Notes: a model not told the origin generated them from the sequence alone. DNA of 64,000 nt from Stenotrophomonas maltophilia (GCF_025642255.1 NZ_CP106759.1:3747501-3811500); one strand, 5' to 3'; shown: positions 1 to 11,324, counted from the stretch's first letter. Made by a program: numbers and translations.

Positions 1-2
1 AC

Positions 3-989
3 GTGCTGCCGAACGTTGATCTGAAACTGGACCTGGCCGAGACGCTGGCGCTGCGCGGCAGCTACAGCCGCACCCTGGGCCGGCCGAGCTGGACGCAGAT
101 CCAGAGCGGTCAGTCGCTGGCCGACATCGTGCGCACCCAGGGCGGCACCGGCACCCGCGGCAATCCGGGTCTGGAGCCGCTGATCTCGGACAACTTCGAT
201 CTGTCGCTGGAGTGGTACTACGGCGAGGCCAGCTATGCCTCCGTGGGCTTCTTCCGCAAGAACATCAAGAACTTCATCAGCGATACCATCGTGCGCGAGA
301 ACGCCGGCACCCTGCATACGCCGGTCGGTGGCGCGTACTGGAACGAGGCACTGGCATCGGGCTGCGGCACCACCGACATGCCCTGCATCCGCGACTACAT
401 CTTCACCAACCATGCCGGGGATCCCGGCGTGACCTATACCGGGCGCAATTCGGCCGGGCAGATGACCGGCACCATCGTCGGCCAGCCCAACGACCCGGTG
501 GCCGGTTTCGACATCACGGTACCGGCCAACCAGCACTCGGATCACCTCGACGGCTGGGAAGTGGCGGTGCAGCACCTGTTCGGCCAGTCCGGCTTCGGCG
601 TGGCCGCGAACTACACCAAGGTGAAGTCGGGGCTGACGTTCAACAACCTCAGCCTGGGCGACCAGTACCCGATGATCGGCCTGAGCGATTCGGCCAACGT
701 GGTCGCGTTCTACGACAAGAACGCCTGGCAGATCCGCGCGGCCTACAACTGGCGCGACAAGTTCCTCAACGGCATCGGTGGCCAGGGCCCGAACCCGAAC
801 TACACTGCCGCGTACGGTCAGCTCGATCTCAACATCAGCTACGCGGTCAGCGAACAGCTGACGCTGAGCCTGGAAGCAATCAACCTGACCGACGAGACCA
901 TGCGCACCTATTCGCGGCACACCAACATGCTGCGTTATGCCACCCAGACCGGTCCGCGCTACATGTTCGGCGTCCGCTACAAGTTCTGA
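3..989 (+). CDS. TonB-dependent receptor, C-terminal part (5' end outside window)
   Basis: This is the last ~328 residues of an outer-membrane TonB-dependent receptor; the plug and N-terminal part of the barrel lie upstream of the window. The visible part has the alternating aromatic/polar pattern of barrel strands, a conserved GNPGLEP segment near residue 55, and a C-terminal strand ending YMFGVRYKF with the terminal Phe used for outer-membrane assembly. It is followed after about 120 nt by a cupin-8 gene on the same strand. In xanthomonads and Caulobacter that pairing often sits with SapC and tryptophan-halogenase-like genes in carbohydrate-uptake loci. The substrate cannot be read from this fragment. 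Confidence 0.85.
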   Translation: MLPNVDLKLDLAETLALRGSYSRTLGRPSWTQIQSGQSLADIVRTQGGTGTRGNPGLEPLISDNFDLSLEWYYGEASYASVGFFRKNIKNFISDTIVRENAGTLHTPVGGAYWNEALASGCGTTDMPCIRDYIFTNHAGDPGVTYTGRNSAGQMTGTIVGQPNDPVAGFDITVPANQHSDHLDGWEVAVQHLFGQSGFGVAANYTKVKSGLTFNNLSLGDQYPMIGLSDSANVVAFYDKNAWQIRAAYNWRDKFLNGIGGQGPNPNYTAAYGQLDLNISYAVSEQLTLSLEAINLTDETMRTYSRHTNMLRYATQTGPRYMFGVRYKF

Positions 990-1006
990 CCGGCGGCGGA
1001 GGGCTC

Positions 1007-1034
1007 GTGGAGCCGGGTTCATGCCCGGCCCACG
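1007..1034. repeat. SMAG-like hairpin after TonB receptor
   Basis: The segment around gagccgggttcatgcccggc is a short imperfect hairpin of the same composition as the SMAG repeats elsewhere in the window, but it lacks a clear GTAG end. It lies just after the receptor stop and may help end its transcript. There is no T-run. Confidence 0.35.
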
Positions 1035-1112
1035 CCGCACGGGTGCATGATGCGCGGACCCAAGGCCGCCGGGCACGGGCCCGGCCCTCCATCACGACCA
1101 GGATGTCCACGC

Positions 1113-2129
1113 ATGCTGCCCCACCCCCGACCCATCGATGACGTGCGGGACCTGGACCCGGATGAGCTGCCGGCCCGGCTGCACACCTGGACCACGCCGA
1201 AGGTGATCCGCGGGCTGGTCGCGCACTGGCCCCTGGTCGCGGCCGCGCGCCGCTCGCCTGCGGAGGCGGTTGCGCACCTGGCCGCGTTCGACCACGGGCA
1301 GATGCCGGTGACCGCGACCACGGCAGCACCCGACGCCGGCGGCCGGCTGTTCTACAACGCGGACATGAGCGGCTTCAACTTCCGCCGCGAGCAGGTACCG
1401 TTGAAAGTGGTGCTGGCCACGCTGCTGAAGTACGCCACCGATCCGGCGCCGCCGTCGATCTACGTGGCATCGACGACGCTGGACAGCTTCCTGCCCGGCT
1501 TCACCCGGGCCAATCCGCTGCAGCTGGGCGTGGACGAACCTCTCAGCAGCATCTGGATCGGCAACCGCTCGCGCATTGCCGCCCATCAGGACGTACCGGA
1601 CAACCTGGCATGCGTGGCGGCCGGGCGCCGCCGGGTGACGCTGTTCCCACCGGACCAGATCGACAACCTGTACATCGGCCCGCTCGATTTCACTCCCGCT
1701 GGGCAGGCGATCAGCCTGGTCGATTTCCACGCACCTGACCTTGATCGCTTTCCGCGCTTCCCGCAGGCGCTGCAGCAGGCGCTGGTGGCCGAACTTGAAC
1801 CGGGCGATGCGGTCTTCATCCCTTCACTGTGGTGGCACCACATGGAAGGTCTGGAAACATTCAATGTGCTGGTCAACACCTGGTGGCGGCCGGTGCCGGC
1901 CTGGATGGACTCGCCGATGAATGCCCTGATGCTGTCGATCCTGGCCCTGCGCGGATTGCCCGCGGCACAGCGCGCGCAGTGGCGCGCGATGTTCGACCAC
2001 TATGTGTTCGCCGACAGCGAGGCGGCGACCGCACACATACCGATGCAGGCGCAGGGTGTGCTGGGAACGCTCGACGCGGCGGCGGCCGCGCACGTGCGCC
2101 AGACCCTGCTGCGCCGCCTGCAGCGCTGA
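1113..2129 (+). CDS. Cupin-8 / JmjC-like domain protein
   Basis: A 338-residue cytoplasmic protein of the cupin-like JmjC (Cupin_8) family, the fold of Fe(II)/2-oxoglutarate hydroxylases. An H-x-D pair (H158, D160, in IAAHQDVPDN) and a distal His (H242 or H243, in WWHHME) could form the metal triad. The ATG at 1113 is preferred over upstream in-frame starts because an AGGA sits just before it and the family domain begins a few residues later (VIRGLVAHWP). It follows a TonB-dependent receptor, as in carbohydrate-utilisation loci that also carry tryptophan-halogenase-like genes. Its substrate is unknown; a hydroxylase role is inferred from the fold. Confidence 0.8.
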   Translation: MLPHPRPIDDVRDLDPDELPARLHTWTTPKVIRGLVAHWPLVAAARRSPAEAVAHLAAFDHGQMPVTATTAAPDAGGRLFYNADMSGFNFRREQVPLKVVLATLLKYATDPAPPSIYVASTTLDSFLPGFTRANPLQLGVDEPLSSIWIGNRSRIAAHQDVPDNLACVAAGRRRVTLFPPDQIDNLYIGPLDFTPAGQAISLVDFHAPDLDRFPRFPQALQQALVAELEPGDAVFIPSLWWHHMEGLETFNVLVNTWWRPVPAWMDSPMNALMLSILALRGLPAAQRAQWRAMFDHYVFADSEAATAHIPMQAQGVLGTLDAAAAAHVRQTLLRRLQR

Positions 2130-2244
2130 GGCCGCCGGTCGCGCCGGGCTTCACCCGCGCCGACGCCGTTTCTGGCGATAATGCTGCCTGCATTCCGCCT
2201 GCGCCTGCCCGCATTGCGGTCCCCCCCGCCCCATCCTGCTCCGC

Positions 2245-3819
2245 ATGCGCCTGATTTCGCCCCGCCTCAACCTGGGCAAGCTGATCCTGGCCCTCGCCCT
2301 GCTCAGCGCCATCATCGCCCTGGCCAATACACTGCTGGCCAGCTACCGCGTGCAACGCGACCAGCTGGTCGGCAACACGCTGGAGGCCAACCGCGTCTAT
2401 GCCAGCAAGCTGGCCGAGACGACCCAGAACTTCCTGCTGTCCGCCCAGCAGCAGTTGGCCTACAGCGCGACCCGGCTGGGCGAGGCGGACATGGATCCGC
2501 GCCAGGCGCAGGGCGAAGCCAGCCGCCTGCAGCTGCAGTCGAGCAGCTTCAACTCCTCGCTGGTCGTGGATGCCGATGGCCTGGTGATCGCCACCTCGCC
2601 CCAGACGCTGCAGCTCCAGGGCGAGATCCTGCACAGCGCGGGCAACAATGCGGCACTGGCCTCCCGTCAGCCGATGATCAGCGATCCCTACCAGTCGGCC
2701 ACCGGCAAGCTGCTGGTCTCACTGTCGCATCCGATTTTCGACGGCCAGGGCCGCTACCGCGGCTATATCAGCGGCACCCTGTACCTGCGCCAGCGCAGCG
2801 CGCTGCATACGCTGCTGGGTACGCATTACTATCGCGACGGCTCGTATCTGTATGTGGTCGACCGCCATGGCCGCCTGCTGTACCACGTCGAAGGCGAGCG
2901 GGTGGGCGACTATGTGGTCGGCAATCCGGCGGTGACGGCGGTGATCCACGGTGAGCGGGGAGCGCAGCAGGTACGCAACAACCGCGGTGTATCGATGCTG
3001 GCCGGCTATGCCCCGGTCGCTGTCACCGGCTGGGGCATCGTCGCCCAGCGGCCCACCGAAGCCACCCTGCAGCCACTGTCGCGGCTGATGTCGGCGGTGA
3101 TCTGGAACGCGATCCCGCTGGGTGTGTTGTCACTGGTGATCACCTGGTGGTTCGCCCGGCGCATTTCGCTGCCGCTGTGGCAGCTGGCGCGCAACGTGCA
3201 GGCCGGCGAGGACACCGGCAACGCGATCAGCCATGTCAACGGCATCCGCGCCTGGTACTTCGAGGTTGCCCAGCTCAAGCATGCGGTGCTGCACAGTTTC
3301 AACGCACTGCAGGACCGGATCGGCACGCTCAACCGCGCCAGCCGCACCGATCCGATGACCGGTCTGTTGAATCGTCGCGGGCTGCAGCATGCGCTGGATG
3401 CGCTGCAGGCGCAGGGCATTCCCTTCGCGATCCTGGCGCTGGACATCGATCGCTTCAAATCGATCAACGACGGCCATGGGCATGACGTCGGTGATGCCGT
3501 CATCGTCCATATCGCCGAGCAGATGCGCCGCCACTCGCGCGAGAGCGATCTGTTGTGCCGCGCTGGCGGCGAGGAGTTCCTGCTGCTGTTGCCGGGTATC
3601 GGTACCGAGCCTGCGCGCCAGGCCGCCGAGCGCCTGCGCCAGCACATCGCCGATCACCCCTTCGCACCGGTCGGCACGATCACGGTGTCGCTGGGCGTGG
3701 CCCATTTCCCCAGCTTCCATGCCGATGCCGAGCAGGCCCTGCGCCTGGCCGACAAGGCCCTGTACCTGGCCAAGGAACAGGGGCGCAACCGGGTAATCGT
3801 CTACCCCCACGCAGACTGA
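2245..3819 (+). CDS. Membrane diguanylate cyclase with dCache-like sensor
   Basis: A 524-residue inner-membrane enzyme predicted to make cyclic di-GMP from two GTP. An N-terminal membrane helix (about residues 9-31) is followed by a ~250-residue periplasmic dCache-like sensor. A second helix lies near residues 288-309, then a HAMP-like linker, then a GGDEF domain from about residue 365. DPMTGLLNRRG opens the domain. The active-site loop is GGEEF near residue 441, and RESD five residues upstream is a canonical inhibitory I-site, so both catalysis and product inhibition look intact. It stands alone and converges on aceK with a gap of under 20 nt. The sensed ligand is unknown. Confidence 0.9.
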   Translation: MRLISPRLNLGKLILALALLSAIIALANTLLASYRVQRDQLVGNTLEANRVYASKLAETTQNFLLSAQQQLAYSATRLGEADMDPRQAQGEASRLQLQSSSFNSSLVVDADGLVIATSPQTLQLQGEILHSAGNNAALASRQPMISDPYQSATGKLLVSLSHPIFDGQGRYRGYISGTLYLRQRSALHTLLGTHYYRDGSYLYVVDRHGRLLYHVEGERVGDYVVGNPAVTAVIHGERGAQQVRNNRGVSMLAGYAPVAVTGWGIVAQRPTEATLQPLSRLMSAVIWNAIPLGVLSLVITWWFARRISLPLWQLARNVQAGEDTGNAISHVNGIRAWYFEVAQLKHAVLHSFNALQDRIGTLNRASRTDPMTGLLNRRGLQHALDALQAQGIPFAILALDIDRFKSINDGHGHDVGDAVIVHIAEQMRRHSRESDLLCRAGGEEFLLLLPGIGTEPARQAAERLRQHIADHPFAPVGTITVSLGVAHFPSFHADAEQALRLADKALYLAKEQGRNRVIVYPHAD

Positions 3820-3836
3820 AGCGCAGGCGCGCGGGG

Positions 3837-5567
3837 CTACGCCAGCCGGTGGCTGGCGGCATAGGGCGGCGTGTCCGGATAGTCGCCACTGGCGAAGCGG
3901 GCCTGCAAGGCCTGCCACCAGCCGGGATCGAACAGGTGCCGATAGTGCTCACGCACGGCCGCCAGTTCGCCGGCCGGCAATCCCATGAAGGGGCCGAAGC
4001 GTTCGGGGAACACATCGCGCGGGCCAACGTGGAACCAGGGCTCGTCGGCCATCGCCTCTTCCGGCGAGCTCGGCTGCGGCCAGGCACGGAACACACAGTC
4101 GCTGACGAGGCACAGTTCGTCGTAATCGTAGAAGACCGCGCGGCCGTGACGTGAAACACCGAAATTCTTCGGCAGCATGTCACCGGGGAAAATGTTGTTG
4201 CGCGCCATGTCGGTGATCGCCTGCGCGTAGTCGAGCACCGCAGCGCGCACCGGCTCTGCGCCCTGCTCGCGCAGGTACAGGTTCAACGGGCGGAAACGGC
4301 GCTGCACGTAGCACAGCGCCACTTCCACTTCGTCGCCATCGACGCGGATGCTCTGCGCGCACTGGCCCAGCAGTTCGTCAAGCAGCGCCGGCGCAAAGCG
4401 GTCGCGCGGGAAGCGCAGGTGCCGATAGGGTTGCGCGTCCAGCAGGCGGCCGACACGGTCCAGGTTGAACACCAGCGCGTACTTCTCTTCCACCTGCTGC
4501 CGTGACATCGCCTTCGGCCAGGCGAAACGATCGCGGATGAGTTTGAACACCAGCGGATAGCTGGGCAGGGTGAACACGGCCATGACCATGCCGGGGGTGC
4601 CTTCGGCGTGGACCAGGCGCTCGTGTGGATGTTCATTGAAATGGCGGAAGAAGGTGCGGTAGCGCTCGGTCTTGCCCTGCTTGGCACGGCCCAGCACGGT
4701 GTAGATTTCGTCGATCGGCTTGCCCGGCAGCAGGCTGCGCAGGAACACCACGGCGTCGCCGACGGTGGCCAGGTCGGCCTGGAAATAGCTGCGCGACACG
4801 CCGAACAGGTGGGCGACATCGCGGCGACGGGTCAGCACTGCATCGGCACGCAGGCCCTGTTCGTCGTTGACCAGCGCGATCACGCAGGGCGAGAAGCGAT
4901 GCTCGCCGAAGACGCGCCCTACCAGATAGGCGCGACGCTCGCGGTAGAACACGGTATCCAGCAGTTCGATGCTGCGTACCGGCGTATCGCCCCAGTGCGC
5001 AAGATCATCCTGCAGGCGCACGGCGATGGCGGCGGCACAGCGCAGCTGGTGCGCATAGGGAACATCGAAGCGATAGTCAGCCAGCACCCGCTGCAGCGCC
5101 TCCACCGGGCGCGTCGGTGAGACCGCATAGGTGTGGCGGGCGACCGGATGGGTGATCGCATCGGACGGCTCGACATCGAAGGCGATGAACTCCACCGCCG
5201 GGTCCACGCCGCGAGTGGCGAACAACCGCCGCGACAGCGTGTTGTAGAACGTCTTGTACAGCTCGGCGTCGATCAGCCCCTGCAGCAGGGCGCTGTAGGC
5301 GCCGTGCACCTGCAACCACAGCGAGCGCTCGCCGATCGCCTCGCCGGCAAGCCGGCGCAGTGCATCCATCTGCTCGGCGATGCACAGGTCGTACAGGGCG
5401 ATGCGCTCGACGGCGTCCTGGCGGGCACCGTTCCAGTCGCGCTGCTCGAAGCGCTGCCGCGCGCGGGCGGTGATCGCCGCGAAGCGGGCATGGTACTGCT
5501 CGAATCCATCGCGGATGGCGCCTGCGATGCGCGGCGCCAGTTCGGCAGCGATGTCAGGCGTGGACAT
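3837..5567 (-). CDS. aceK: Isocitrate dehydrogenase kinase/phosphatase
   Basis: A 576-residue bifunctional kinase/phosphatase, close to the 578 residues of E. coli AceK. In enterobacteria AceK inactivates and reactivates dimeric isocitrate dehydrogenase to divert carbon into the glyoxylate shunt. The nucleotide loop [10 protein letters not shown] is present near residue 320, and the catalytic segment [11 protein letters not shown] followed by YDYDEL matches the conserved Asp, Lys, Asn and second Asp of the active site. It is monocistronic here and not beside aceA/aceB. The isocitrate dehydrogenase 3 kb away is the monomeric type, not the classical AceK target. Confidence 0.96.
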   Translation of the reverse strand: MSTPDIAAELAPRIAGAIRDGFEQYHARFAAITARARQRFEQRDWNGARQDAVERIALYDLCIAEQMDALRRLAGEAIGERSLWLQVHGAYSALLQGLIDAELYKTFYNTLSRRLFATRGVDPAVEFIAFDVEPSDAITHPVARHTYAVSPTRPVEALQRVLADYRFDVPYAHQLRCAAAIAVRLQDDLAHWGDTPVRSIELLDTVFYRERRAYLVGRVFGEHRFSPCVIALVNDEQGLRADAVLTRRRDVAHLFGVSRSYFQADLATVGDAVVFLRSLLPGKPIDEIYTVLGRAKQGKTERYRTFFRHFNEHPHERLVHAEGTPGMVMAVFTLPSYPLVFKLIRDRFAWPKAMSRQQVEEKYALVFNLDRVGRLLDAQPYRHLRFPRDRFAPALLDELLGQCAQSIRVDGDEVEVALCYVQRRFRPLNLYLREQGAEPVRAAVLDYAQAITDMARNNIFPGDMLPKNFGVSRHGRAVFYDYDELCLVSDCVFRAWPQPSSPEEAMADEPWFHVGPRDVFPERFGPFMGLPAGELAAVREHYRHLFDPGWWQALQARFASGDYPDTPPYAASHRLA

Positions 5568-5620
5568 GCAGGGCTCACCGGAGAAGATGGCTCAACCATA
5601 CGCCGGCGTGGGGTGGAATG

Positions 5621-5646
5621 GGTAGAGCCGGGCCATGCCCGGCTCC
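5621..5646 (+). repeat. SMAG palindromic repeat
   Basis: The unit starts GGTAG and continues as the hairpin gagccgggccatgcccggctc. It lies in the gap between aceK and the Roadblock gene and matches the GTAG-tagged SMAG family described in Stenotrophomonas. Confidence 0.75.
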
Positions 5647-5659
5647 AACAGGCATCGGC

Positions 5660-6019
5660 TCAGATGGCCAGCTCGGCCTCCACTTCCTGCACCTTGCGCC
5701 GGGCCAATGCCAGATTGGATTTGCTACGGTCCAGCACGATGTAGAAGAACAGGCCCTTCTTCCTGGCCACCGGGCGCATGATGTGGTACGCCCTGCCCAG
5801 CGAGATCAGGATGTCCTCGATGCTGTCGTTGAGGTTGAGCGACGCTGCGGTTTTCATCTTCGCGCGGATCACTTCGGTGTTGCCGGCTGCCGCCACTTCC
5901 ATGTCCATCCCCGCACCGGCTTCGCCCAGCAGCATGCCGCTTTCATAGTCGACCAGCGCCACGGCCTGCGCGCCATCGATACCCATCAGTGCATTCAACG
6001 ATTCAGTCAATCCAGACAC
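5660..6019 (-). CDS. Roadblock/LC7 domain protein (last gene of GTPase operon)
   Basis: A 119-residue Roadblock/LC7 protein, the fold of MglB and of conservon CvnB proteins that act on small GTPases. The GTG start at 6019 (VSGLTESLNAL) is chosen because an AAGGGG Shine-Dalgarno lies just before it and the domain begins there; the in-frame extension upstream is not family-like. Conserved features include GAQAVALVDYESGM near the N-terminus and the glycine-rich AGAGMDMEV segment. It ends a tight four-gene operon with a second Roadblock protein, a GTPase and a two-domain protein. Confidence 0.8.
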   Translation of the reverse strand: MSGLTESLNALMGIDGAQAVALVDYESGMLLGEAGAGMDMEVAAAGNTEVIRAKMKTAASLNLNDSIEDILISLGRAYHIMRPVARKKGLFFYIVLDRSKSNLALARRKVQEVEAELAI

Positions 6020-6072
6020 GTTGCACCCCTTGTCGGTGTAGGTTCGAGCCCCTCGTTCCCCTGCGGCCGGGC

Positions 6073-6489
6073 TCACGGTCCGCCGAGTTCGGCCAGGATC
6101 GCCTGGCCACATTCCCTGCTCTGCCACAGCACCTGGCCGATCACGCTGCGCTGGTCGCAGGCTGCCATCAGCAGCAGCGGCACACGCCCTTCACCGTGAA
6201 TGGCCAGCATCAGCACCTTGCCGCCCGCGGCTTCCAGCATCAGCGTCTGCAGGTCTCCCAGGACCAGCTCGCGCCCTACTGCTGCCGCCAACGCCAGCAT
6301 TGCGCTGGTCATCGCGGCCAGGCGTTCACCACGCCCTTCGGCGCCGGCGCTGACCAGCGCGAAGCCATCGACACTGGCCAGCACCACGGTGCGCACCCCT
6401 TCCACCCGGTGCTGCAGGTCCTGCAGCAACGGCTGCAGGCGTTCGCGCTGGCGTGCATCGGGCAGCAGTGCGGCCTGTCCGTCAGCCAT
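6073..6489 (-). CDS. Roadblock/LC7 domain protein
   Basis: A 138-residue second Roadblock/LC7 protein. The domain spans about residues 15-125, with VRTVVLASVDGFALVSAG matching the first strands and the S-x-DG turn typical of MglB/CvnB proteins. Its start overlaps the end of the GTPase gene by 8 bp, so the two are probably translationally coupled. Roadblock proteins usually dimerise and act as GAPs or activators of the partner GTPase. The exact role here is inferred. Confidence 0.8.
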   Translation of the reverse strand: MADGQAALLPDARQRERLQPLLQDLQHRVEGVRTVVLASVDGFALVSAGAEGRGERLAAMTSAMLALAAAVGRELVLGDLQTLMLEAAGGKVLMLAIHGEGRVPLLLMAACDQRSVIGQVLWQSRECGQAILAELGGP

Positions 6490-7030
6490 GCGCGGTCACC
6501 AGCGCGTACGCTTCGATCTCGCTCATCAGCACATCCATCAGCAACAGCCCCTGTTCGCGGTCGCGCGCATCCAGCGGCAGCAGCGGCAGCGGTTGGCCGT
6601 CGATCTGCGCATGTGCTGCCCACTGTTCCATCGCGGCCGCCGGTGCCTGGTCCAGATGGGTCACCGCCACCACCAGTGCCAGCGCCGGTCCGAACGGCCG
6701 CAGCACCTGCAGGTAGCCGTCCAGTTCGGCAGCCACGCCGGCACGTCGGCCATCGAGCAGCAGCACCGCGCCGCGCGCGCCCTGCAGCAGGATCGGCCAC
6801 AGGAAATCAAAACGTTGCTGACCCGGTGTACCGTACAGGCGGAGGCGCTCGCCATTGGGCAGATCGATGTCGGCGTAATCGAGCGCCACCGTGGTCGATG
6901 CCTTGTCGGCGCCAAGCCGATCGCTGTTGGCGACGTCGGTGTCCACTACCGTGCCGGCGGCGATGCTGCGCACCAGCGTCGACTTGCCGCTGCCCATGCC
7001 ACCCAGCACGACCACCTTGTGCTCACGCAT
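6482..7030 (-). CDS. Small Ras-like GTPase, CvnD/MglA type
   Basis: A 182-residue soluble P-loop GTPase. Walker A is GGMGSGKST (residues 10-18). The switch II motif is GTPGQ (67-71) in place of the Ras DxxGQ, followed by RFDFLWPILLQGARGAVLL. The base-recognition motif is THLD (123-126). The GTPGQRF pattern is typical of conservon CvnD GTPases and recalls the TVPGQ of MglA. The ATG at 7030 is chosen because the P-loop starts nine residues later. It overlaps both neighbours by 8 bp, so GTPase, Roadblock and upstream gene are probably made together. Confidence 0.85.
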   Translation of the reverse strand: MREHKVVVLGGMGSGKSTLVRSIAAGTVVDTDVANSDRLGADKASTTVALDYADIDLPNGERLRLYGTPGQQRFDFLWPILLQGARGAVLLLDGRRAGVAAELDGYLQVLRPFGPALALVVAVTHLDQAPAAAMEQWAAHAQIDGQPLPLLPLDARDREQGLLLMDVLMSEIEAYALVTAHG

Positions 7031-7988
7031 TGCGTTCGCTCCCGCGCAGGTGGCGCCACAGCCGGGCCAGCAGCCCATTGTCGTTGCCCGTGCCGCGCAT
7101 GACCGTCACCGTCGCCGCAGGCGCCGGTTGCAGCTGCGCATAGCCACACAGATAAGCGGCGTGCACGAAATCGCGTACTGCAGCCTGCGGAAGGTCGAGC
7201 AGCACGGCACACTCGTCCACCGTACAGGCGCGCTTGAGCAGCAGCGAGCACAGGCGGAAGCCATCGTGATCGTGGCCCAGTACGCGGAAGTCAGGCCAGC
7301 GCAGCAGTTTCACCGAGGCGACGCGCAGGCGCTCGTCCAGGGCCTGCCAATGCGGGCTGCGCTGCGCCCACTGCCACAGCAACGGGCGCAATGGCTGCCG
7401 GGTGCGATCTGCCGCCTGGGCCTGCAGCTGCGCTGCTGTCAGCGCATCGAGCCAGAGCTGTTCGAACCCCCGCGCAAGGCGTTCGACCAATGCCACGACG
7501 GGCTCGTGCAGTGCGATGGCCTGGTCCTGCTCCAGGTCCAGCAGCAGCAGGGGCGCAGCGGCATCCCCCAGCAGCGCGTATCCCTGCCGCAGTGGCAAGC
7601 GCTCGCGCAGCAGGCGGGTGATCGCGTGTGCACCATCGGCCAGGCGGATCGGCGCGGGCACGTGTGGAATTACGGGTTCCGGTGGGCGCTGCATGCCACG
7701 CAGTGCGCGGCCGATGGCGCCGTCATCGAGCACACGCTGCTGGCCATCGCCGTCGCGCAGCTGGCCACCGGGATCTTCGATCCAGCACTGCAGGCGGGGC
7801 CGCTGCTGGCGCATGCGCAGGGCCGCGTTGCGCAATGCGGGCGTATCGCGGATGACCAGCAGATCACAGTCGTCCAGATCCTGGCTGCGGCGGATCTGGC
7901 CGTCAGGCAGGGCCGAAGCGATGCGCAGGCGCCTGAGCAGGGCCTGCTCTCCCTGGATATCGGTTCCCACTACCAGCACGCGTGCCAT
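7023..7988 (-). CDS. Uncharacterised two-domain protein, first gene of GTPase/Roadblock operon
   Basis: A 321-residue soluble protein I cannot assign to a named family. The first ~90 residues (MARVLVVGTD, then CDLLVIRDTPALRNAAL) look like a Rossmann or receiver-like fold without a clear phospho-acceptor pocket. The C-terminal part (about 250-295, KRACTVDECAVLLDLPQAAV) looks like a winged helix-turn-helix, as in conservon CvnC/DUF742 proteins. It heads the operon and overlaps the GTPase start. A reasonable inference is that it is an effector or scaffold of the GTPase module. Confidence is high for the gene and low for the function. Confidence 0.7.
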   Translation of the reverse strand: MARVLVVGTDIQGEQALLRRLRIASALPDGQIRRSQDLDDCDLLVIRDTPALRNAALRMRQQRPRLQCWIEDPGGQLRDGDGQQRVLDDGAIGRALRGMQRPPEPVIPHVPAPIRLADGAHAITRLLRERLPLRQGYALLGDAAAPLLLLDLEQDQAIALHEPVVALVERLARGFEQLWLDALTAAQLQAQAADRTRQPLRPLLWQWAQRSPHWQALDERLRVASVKLLRWPDFRVLGHDHDGFRLCSLLLKRACTVDECAVLLDLPQAAVRDFVHAAYLCGYAQLQPAPAATVTVMRGTGNDNGLLARLWRHLRGSERNA

Positions 7989-8192
7989 CCGTGTTCCCCG
8001 TGCGACCGCCTCCCCGGCGATCTCGCGTCGCCAAGGCTAGGTCATCGCCCGCGGCATCCGTCGTGATCGACCGCTCAGATTGACAGTGCCCGCGCCTACG
8101 CACGCATCGGTTCTGCGACGGCCATCGCGGGCAAGTTTCATGCCGTATTGACGGCATTCCGACAGCTGACGGAAGTCACGTTTTCATCGCTT

Positions 8193-8234
8193 GGGGTCAG
8201 ATCCCTTTTGCATGGCAAAAGGGGATCTGACCCC
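8193..8234. repeat. Near-perfect 19-bp inverted repeat
   Basis: The arms ggggtcagatcccttttgc (8193-8211) and gcaaaaggggatctgacccc (8215-8234) are complementary apart from one extra G and are separated by only three bases. It lies downstream of icd, beyond the icd terminator. It differs from the SMAG repeats and looks like a separate dispersed palindrome family. Confidence 0.7.
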
Positions 8235-8240
8235 GGAGCC

Positions 8241-8270
8241 AAAAAGAAACCCGCGCCGAAGCGCGGGTTC
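8241..8270 (-). terminator. Rho-independent terminator of icd
   Basis: On the minus strand a 9-bp stem (arms at 8248-8256 and 8261-8269, sequence AACCCGCGC / GCGCGGGTT) closes a four-base loop and is followed by a T-rich tract at 8241-8247. It lies about 30 bp after the icd stop. The 312-nt gap 7989-8300 holds this terminator and the adjacent palindrome and no gene. Confidence 0.85.
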
Positions 8271-8300
8271 CGGGGTCACGACCGAACGGCGATGGATCGA

Positions 8301-10676
<2,376 letters not shown>

Positions 10677-10753
10677 TCAGCCGCGCGGGGCAAAGCCGCG
10701 CCATACGCGCCGGTACTGCAACGCAGTGATTCACCCGGCTGGGGGTGTCACGC

Positions 10754-10782
10754 AAAAAAAGACGCAGCCTCGCGGCTGCGTC
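10754..10782 (-). terminator. Rho-independent terminator after lipoprotein gene
   Basis: On the minus strand a 9-bp perfect stem (gacgcagcc / ggctgcgtc, 10761-10769 and 10774-10782) is followed by seven T residues at 10754-10760. It lies about 35 bp after the stop of the lipoprotein gene. The rest of the icd upstream gap (10524-10753) shows no gene. Confidence 0.85.
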
Positions 10783-10817
10783 CATCGTGAGCCCTGCCGG
10801 GAGAGAGTCGGCAGGAC

Positions 10818-11324
10818 TTACTTGACCTCGAACTCCTGCGGCGTTCCGGCCGCCTTACCATCAACCATGACTTCGGCGCGGTACTTGCCGGCCGGCCAGC
10901 CATTGGCATTCTTGAAGGTGATGTTGGTGGTCTCGGCACCGCTGGTGTTCAGCGTGGCATTCTGCTCGCCGGCGACCTGACCGTCCTGGAAGGTCAGCTT
11001 GGCGCCGACGTTGACGTTGTTGGCAGCACCGTCTGTGCGGACCGACACGATCACATCGTCCTTCGGCGCGAACAGTGCTGCCGGAGCGACGGACTTGTCC
11101 GCTGCCGCCGTCTTGCCGACGGAGACGGAGGAGACGGCTACTGCCGCCTCAGACATCGGCGGCGGCGCGCCGGTCATCGGTGCCGGGGCCGTTTCGGCCG
11201 GGGCGGTGGCAGCGGGCGCTGCATTGCTGTCGGTCGACTCTTCCTTCTTCTTGCAACCCACCAGGGCGACGCTGCCCAACAGGGCGGTCAGCAGGGCGGT
11301 CTGGAGCGGCGTGGTCTTGATCAT
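10818..11324 (-). CDS. Putative lipoprotein, function unknown
   Basis: A 168-residue predicted lipoprotein. A signal peptide ends in the lipobox LVGC with the lipidated Cys at residue 24, followed by KKKEES and a low-complexity Ala/Pro/Thr linker to about residue 70. The C-terminal ~90 residues form a compact domain with beta-rich segments (VIVSVRTDG, NITFKNANGWPAGKYRAEV, ending FEVK), possibly an immunoglobulin-like fold. It lies just downstream of a LysM-domain gene on the same strand, about 50 nt apart, suggesting co-expression at the cell envelope. Confidence 0.75.
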   Translation of the reverse strand: MIKTTPLQTALLTALLGSVALVGCKKKEESTDSNAAPAATAPAETAPAPMTGAPPPMSEAAVAVSSVSVGKTAAADKSVAPAALFAPKDDVIVSVRTDGAANNVNVGAKLTFQDGQVAGEQNATLNTSGAETTNITFKNANGWPAGKYRAEVMVDGKAAGTPQEFEVK

